64,000 nt of DNA from assembly GCA_012295275.1 (NCBI GenBank), contig CM022671.1, positions 16,354,956 through 16,418,955 of the forward strand, given 5' to 3'. This stretch comes from Chrysomallon squamiferum (taxonomy: Eukaryota; Mollusca; Gastropoda; Neomphalida; Peltospiridae). Under the pieces are notes generated by a model. That model was given only the letters and a program-made list of their open reading frames with translations. It did not search any database and was not told the origin of the DNA. Position numbers and translations under genes: made by a program. Shown one piece after another: positions 59,590-64,000 of this stretch; the first letter of the stretch is position 1; every line of letters begins with the position of its first letter.

Positions 59590-60330
59590 CATCAATAAAT
59601 CATAACGTTGTCCTTCTGCCTCTAGCAGGTCTGCATTCCACCAAGACGAAACATCACGATTTGAGAGAGTTCAGGTCGAATAATGTGATTTTTTTTTAAA
59701 AACTTTCTCTTTCAGTGTGTCTAATGGAAAGACGTCCTTACACACTTCTGAAGAATGTTGGCTTTTGTTTAGTCGAAGTGTTTAATTTCATGTTCTTCTT
59801 CATGTAACAAATTGCAGAAAAATCGCACGTTGCTGCTAAGCAAACAACGAGATATCTCTGGAAAGGTAAGGTCTGGCACTGTTGCAGAGTACTTGGGATA
59901 TACTCATAGCCAGAACAAACAACGGGAGAGGTTTTGTCGAAGGACCGCCAAACAGTCCTGTACGTCAGTCAGAATTTGTTTATGGCAACCTCTCAAGTTC
60001 TCTGTCAAACGGAGTGCGAAATAAAACCTTCGTCGTTCTCAGTTATTTGATTCAGATCGATCGAATGCACGTGTTTACTATTTTTCTGATTTTTTTTTTT
60101 TTTTTTTTTTTAACCCCTTCGCAGCGGATTAGCATCAAATGTTGACGTTTACTGCCAAACACCTTTAATGCTGGTCTGCACCACCTCTTTTCTTCTTGGG
60201 AATTTGCAGCGATTTGGACGAAATGATAATCTGCGCTGAACTAAAGACTTAGCATCTGCAGCAGTCCTGTCTGTGTTGATTAATTTTTATGTTGTTCGTT
60301 AGGCTGTTTGTATGTGCTGACACGTTTCGA
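59590..60330. other. Higher-complexity island with exon-like signals
   Basis: Unique, moderate-GC block. An acceptor-like AACTTTCTCTTTCAG ends near 59715, a second AACAAATTGCAG ends at 59817, and a donor-like GGAAAG|GTAAGG lies at 59865. The 48 bases 59818-59865 are open in a frame that continues to 60024. The products are unrecognised and the acceptor at 59817 is weak, so a small exon is only a possibility. A T run lies at about 60090-60111. Confidence 0.25.
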
Positions 60331-61135
60331 ATACGCTAAAAACCTTGGATAAAGTTTATTTTAAACGTCTGCTTTAGTTTAAACAGTTGCATGATTAGTT
60401 TCAAGAGATAATAGAATCTGAGAGGTATTAAAATCGGATTTAATTTAGGATTAAGATGATCTCAGTTTGATAAACCTCTCATGCATGTGACAGTGTGTTG
60501 TGAGAATATAATATCATATAATATCGATGCTAATAATATACCTTATAACCTTTGAACTTAGACTTTATTTTTAAATATATTTTATGCATATAAATAAAAT
60601 TTTGTAAATCTATCATAAAACGTTAAGCATTGATAATCGTTAAAGTGCATTTCTTTATTTTTAATCAGTTTGGAAAATATTATTAATGTTAATATAAAAT
60701 AAATATTCCTAATGGACTGCATATTACTGCATTTTAATCTAAGATATTATTGTTTTACTATAGATAGAGACAATTCTAAAACCCGAAAGCCTTTTATTAT
60801 AAAACAGTGAATTTTGCATCCAGCAACATTATCGTTGTTTGATGAATACTACTTGAAACAGAGAACTCTTTGGATTTTCTCAGTCAACAAGTAAATTTGT
60901 CGAACTGCAACTTTTATTTTTGTTTTTCAATTGAAATCTAATTTAATATTAAATTTTTGCGGAAAAGAAATTGTCATGTGTTTAATTTGAGGACAGATTA
61001 AAAAAAATTCTGTTTACGGGACTTAACCTGATGTACTTTTTGCAAAGTTAATTTCCTTTAAAAAATTATACAGGTTTTTAGTTTTTTTCTTTCATCTTTA
61101 CCATAACTGTAGTTGAGCCTCAAAGAACAAAGTAC
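60331..61135. other. AT-rich noncoding stretch
   Basis: Unique AT-rich sequence; no gene seen. Confidence 0.7.
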
Positions 61136-61140
61136 TGTTA

Positions 61141-61320
61141 TAAAAATAACAACAATAACAACAACAACAACAACTATTGCTATACAAAGTTCTACTGCTA
61201 CTACTACTGTCACTACTGTCACTGTAACTACTACTATTATTAGTACTACTACTACCATTACTATTAGTACAAGTACTGCTACTACTAATGTTGCTATAAT
61301 GCTGCTATAATAATACTAAT
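61141..61320. repeat. Degenerate AAC / ACT triplet field
   Basis: AAC triplets then ACT/GTC triplets (TACTACTGTCACTACTGTCA). Frames on both strands are Val- or Thr-rich repeat translations. Confidence 0.93.
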
Positions 61321-61374
61321 AATCATCTTTAAGAATCACTGTATGTGACGACCGAGGATATAGAAAAAACAAGT

Positions 61375-61527
61375 TACAACAACAACAAATACTACTACTA
61401 CTACAACTACAGCTACTACTACTATTTCTGCTACTACTGCTACTACTGCCATTACTACAACGGCCACTACATATTACTAAACTGTTAATATTATTATTAC
61501 TACTGTTATTACTACTGATACTACTAC
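61375..61527. repeat. Degenerate ACT/GCT triplet field
   Basis: ACT triplets with GCT and GCC variants leading into the 66-bp array. Confidence 0.93.
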
Positions 61528-61530
61528 TAT

Positions 61531-61728
61531 TACAACTACTGTTACTACTTCTACAATTACTATAACTGATATTAGTGCTACTGATACTGATATTATTACA
61601 ACTACTGTTACTACTTCTACAATTACTATAACTGATATTAGTGCTACTGATACTGATATTATTACAACTACTGTTACTACTTCTACAATTACTATAACTG
61701 ATATTAGTGCTACTGGTACTAATAGGAA
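61531..61728. repeat. 66-bp higher-order repeat, three near-identical copies
   Basis: TACAACTACTGTTACTACTT begins at 61531, 61597 and 61663. The units are practically identical and consist of ACT-like triplets with ATAACTGATATTAGTGC. Because 66 is divisible by 3, the minus strand stays open as a 22-residue Ser/Asn/Cys-rich repeat (61316-61765), which I do not regard as a gene. Low divergence suggests recent amplification. Confidence 0.96.
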
Positions 61729-61866
61729 AAGTATTACTATTAAGTATTGTTTCTACTCGTACCAATTATACGATTACTGGTGCTACTACTACTAACAATA
61801 TTACCATTACTACATCTGCATATACTACTACTACTACTACTAACAACAACAACAATAACAACAGTA
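61727..61866 (+). repeat. Duplicated triplet block, copy 1 (partner at 62391)
   Basis: AAAAGTATTACT(A), TTGTTTCTAC(T/A)CGTACCA, CCATTACTACATCTGCATAT, and ACTACTAACAACAACAA(C)(A/T)A are shared in order with 62391-62527. Confidence 0.93.
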
Positions 61867-62390
61867 AAATCACTGCAGTTGATTACAAAAGCGCACTCCA
61901 CATTGGAGACGAAAACAGATTCTTATTCAGCTGTGAGTTGATGTACTAAACCAAAGCAAGGGCTACATTTAAATAGGGTCACTTTAATCTTTCCCTCAGA
62001 TGTCTGGGTAGTGGGCCTTTATAGCGTGGTCTAATATCCAGCTAACTGAGGTTTATTAATTCATATCATAAAATATAGAGCACTGAGCTATAGACAGCAT
62101 CCAGAAAACACTGTGTAATTGCAACAGATTTTTTTTTTTAAACTGTAAAATTTTCATATTATTTTAAATGGTCGAAATATGCTGACCTAATATCCACAAT
62201 TAGAAGCCACAAATTTTGAGCTTGTCTCGTTTTCCCACGTACACATCACAGGTCTGGGAAATCTCTGTAAAACATCGTGTGTCACGTATCTGCAGCAGGG
62301 CAGCACCGTGTCCAACAACAGAGAAATCATAGAAAATAAATATTTCACTTCGACGATCTACTGGGGCCATAAGGAAGTATGCAAAAAACG
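61867..62390. other. Unique stretch between triplet blocks
   Basis: Moderate-complexity, non-repetitive sequence. No reading frame recognised. Confidence 0.6.
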
Positions 62391-62527
62391 AAAAGTATTA
62401 CTGTTAACTGTTGTTTCTACACGTACCACTACTATTAGTATTACTGCTACTACTAATAATAATATCACCATTACTACATCTGCATATACTACTACAACTA
62501 CTAACAACAACAATAACAACAATAACA
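62391..62527 (+). repeat. Duplicated triplet block, copy 2 (partner at 61727)
   Basis: Same orientation as copy 1, with about 665 bp offset and mainly triplet-number differences. Confidence 0.93.
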
Positions 62528-63607
62528 AAAAACGAACCAGTTATACAAAAATTCATTTGGTTTAGAAATTATATCAGTATATCTCTGATTATAACATTTA
62601 CGGTCATAAAATGCATCATTTTTCGATATTGAGTTATTTTATTAATTACAAAAATGAATTGTTTTGTTATACATTATGAATATTTTATCTGTAATCTTAG
62701 ATTATGTCTGCAGTCAGTATCCAAAGAACAAGAGTCACCTATTAAGGATTGCCGGATCAGTTATGGTCATTGAAATTCTTTATATTTTTACTTCGCATTC
62801 ATTATGTTCACGTAAAACAGTTAATTTCAGTTGATTTCATATCATTTTACTACAAGCTCATATCTTAAACGTACTAATTATAAAAGCGTAAAACACAAAC
62901 ATAACAAAGAAGATTTAAGTATTTTTTTATATAGTTGAATATATTGGTGGGAAGGGTCTAGTTATATTTGAACAATAAGATTTATTAAAAACAAACACAC
63001 GTTGACAACTGTACTGATTTCAGTCAAAACAACAACAAACAAACAAGTAAAAAAACAAAAAAAACAACAACAAAAAACCAAAAAAACAACAACAACAAAA
63101 AAACAATCAAACAAACAGATAAATGAATAAGAATAACTGATGTCAGTTCTTAAAATTTTTTTTTTTTTTTTCTGATATTTATAAATCTATTTCTGTAAAA
63201 TGCTGACACTTATTTCAGTTTTACACCAAAAACGTCAGCATCTCTGACTGCTGTTTGTTGTTGTTGTTGTGATAAATGGTATTACACCACAACAGAATGA
63301 GCCACGAGTACGTGAAGTGACGTGTGGATGCGTGAAGAATCCAGGGATTGTTCCCATCTGAGTGTGTTGATGAAAGAACAGAACTCCGAGAAAAAGAACA
63401 CATATATTAAACCAACACCTAAACTATGTATAAAACCAGACGATCTCAAAGCGGTTCTTCTTAAACCATTTCTGTTTCGTTCAACCTTGAGACGTCATCA
63501 CACCATTTCATTCACTCACGACAAATTTTTATTTTTAGTTTTTTTAGGTAATGTTTCGTCATGTCCTCCCTTGTGTGTATTTTTATAAATAATTCATTTT
63601 GTCACGA

Positions 63608-63608
<1 letters not shown>
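62528..63608. other. AT-rich noncoding stretch
   Basis: Unique AT-rich DNA with an AAC/AAAC-rich field at about 63030-63115, a T run at 63158-63170, and (TTG)5 at 63256-63270. A moderate-complexity patch at 63290-63560 has an 88-codon plus frame (63322-63588) of no recognised type. Confidence 0.65.
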
Positions 63609-63640
<32 letters not shown>

Positions 63641-63710
63641 AATAAATAAATAAAATAAAATAAAATAAAATAAAAATATAAAGAAAGAAAAGAAAAGAAA
63701 TATAAGTAAA
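63609..63710. repeat. Poly-A, (AAAT)n, (AAAAT)n, (AAAG)n tract
   Basis: About 31 A followed by AAAT and AAAAT units and a short AAAG/AAAAG tail. Confidence 0.97.
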
Positions 63711-64000
63711 AAATAAAGAACACTTATAAAATAACATATTTATTAAACGTTTATTTTATTCAAATTTTGGGACATTTAAAATTTATGTAAACATAATTAA
63801 GAGTGACAAATAAAAATTAAAAAAATATTAGCATTTTTCTAATTTAGATAAAGGTAGTAAACAAAAGTTTAGAATTAACTTTTTACAAATAACTTATATT
63901 AACTGTTTAAAGTATGGGCTAAAAATATGCATCTGAGTAAATTACGTTACGTATTAATATTTCATTCACCCAACGGTTTTATTCACCACAAAATAATTTC
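63711..64000. other. AT-rich noncoding end of window
   Basis: Nothing recognisable. Confidence 0.65.

Noticed and set aside
61316-61765. 149-codon Ser/Asn/Cys repeat frame on the minus strand
   Set aside because: Follows exactly from a 66-bp repeat divisible by 3 within an ACT triplet field.

Overview
The window reads as AT-rich, noncoding DNA from an animal nuclear genome. It has almost no long open reading frames apart from those through simple repeats. Microsatellites of nearly every class are dense: (CA)n, (GA)n, (AAT)n, (TATG)n, (AAAT)n and long A/T runs. There are also eroded tandem repeats of 20-190 bp and short non-autonomous transposon remnants. There is no operon structure, rRNA, tRNA, CRISPR or recognisable prokaryotic gene. 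The repeat style suggests an invertebrate, and a mollusc is my best guess. That guess rests on general appearance and is not proven by any gene.

Layout. Positions 1-8 kb are AT-rich with simple repeats and three eroded tandem arrays. Positions 8-34 kb alternate between low-complexity DNA and roughly 0.2-0.6 kb islands of higher complexity and higher GC, for example 8.2-8.8, 9.3-9.8, 12.1-12.4, 15.4-15.7, 16.9-17.4, 25.1-25.4 and 32.5-33.2 kb. The islands lack convincing reading frames and look like candidate conserved noncoding or regulatory elements. Positions 35-56 kb carry the clearest mobile-element traces: a dispersed repeat pair (35.2 and 54.5 kb), two pogo/Tigger-like MITEs in opposite orientation (39.4 and 55.4 kb), and a long imperfect inverted repeat (56.1-56.85 kb). 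Positions 58.7-62.5 kb are a field of CTA/ACT-type triplet repeats organised into higher-order units.

Genes. I found no gene I can name. The best coding candidate is a minus-strand terminal exon at 54770-55029. It has a strong polypyrimidine-TAG acceptor, 85 open codons of protein-like composition, and a stop. Everything else that is open is short, low complexity, or open on both strands. If the islands are regulatory, the window is probably part of a gene desert or a very large intron next to a developmental gene, but that is inference only.

Most notable observations: an array of about ten units, each centred on a near-perfect 5' splice-donor motif (8.78-9.14 kb, with a detached piece at 7.82 kb); the pogo/Tigger-like MITE pair, whose ends and interior resemble mammalian Tigger-type elements as I remember them; the long inverted repeat; and several recent or eroded higher-order tandem arrays.
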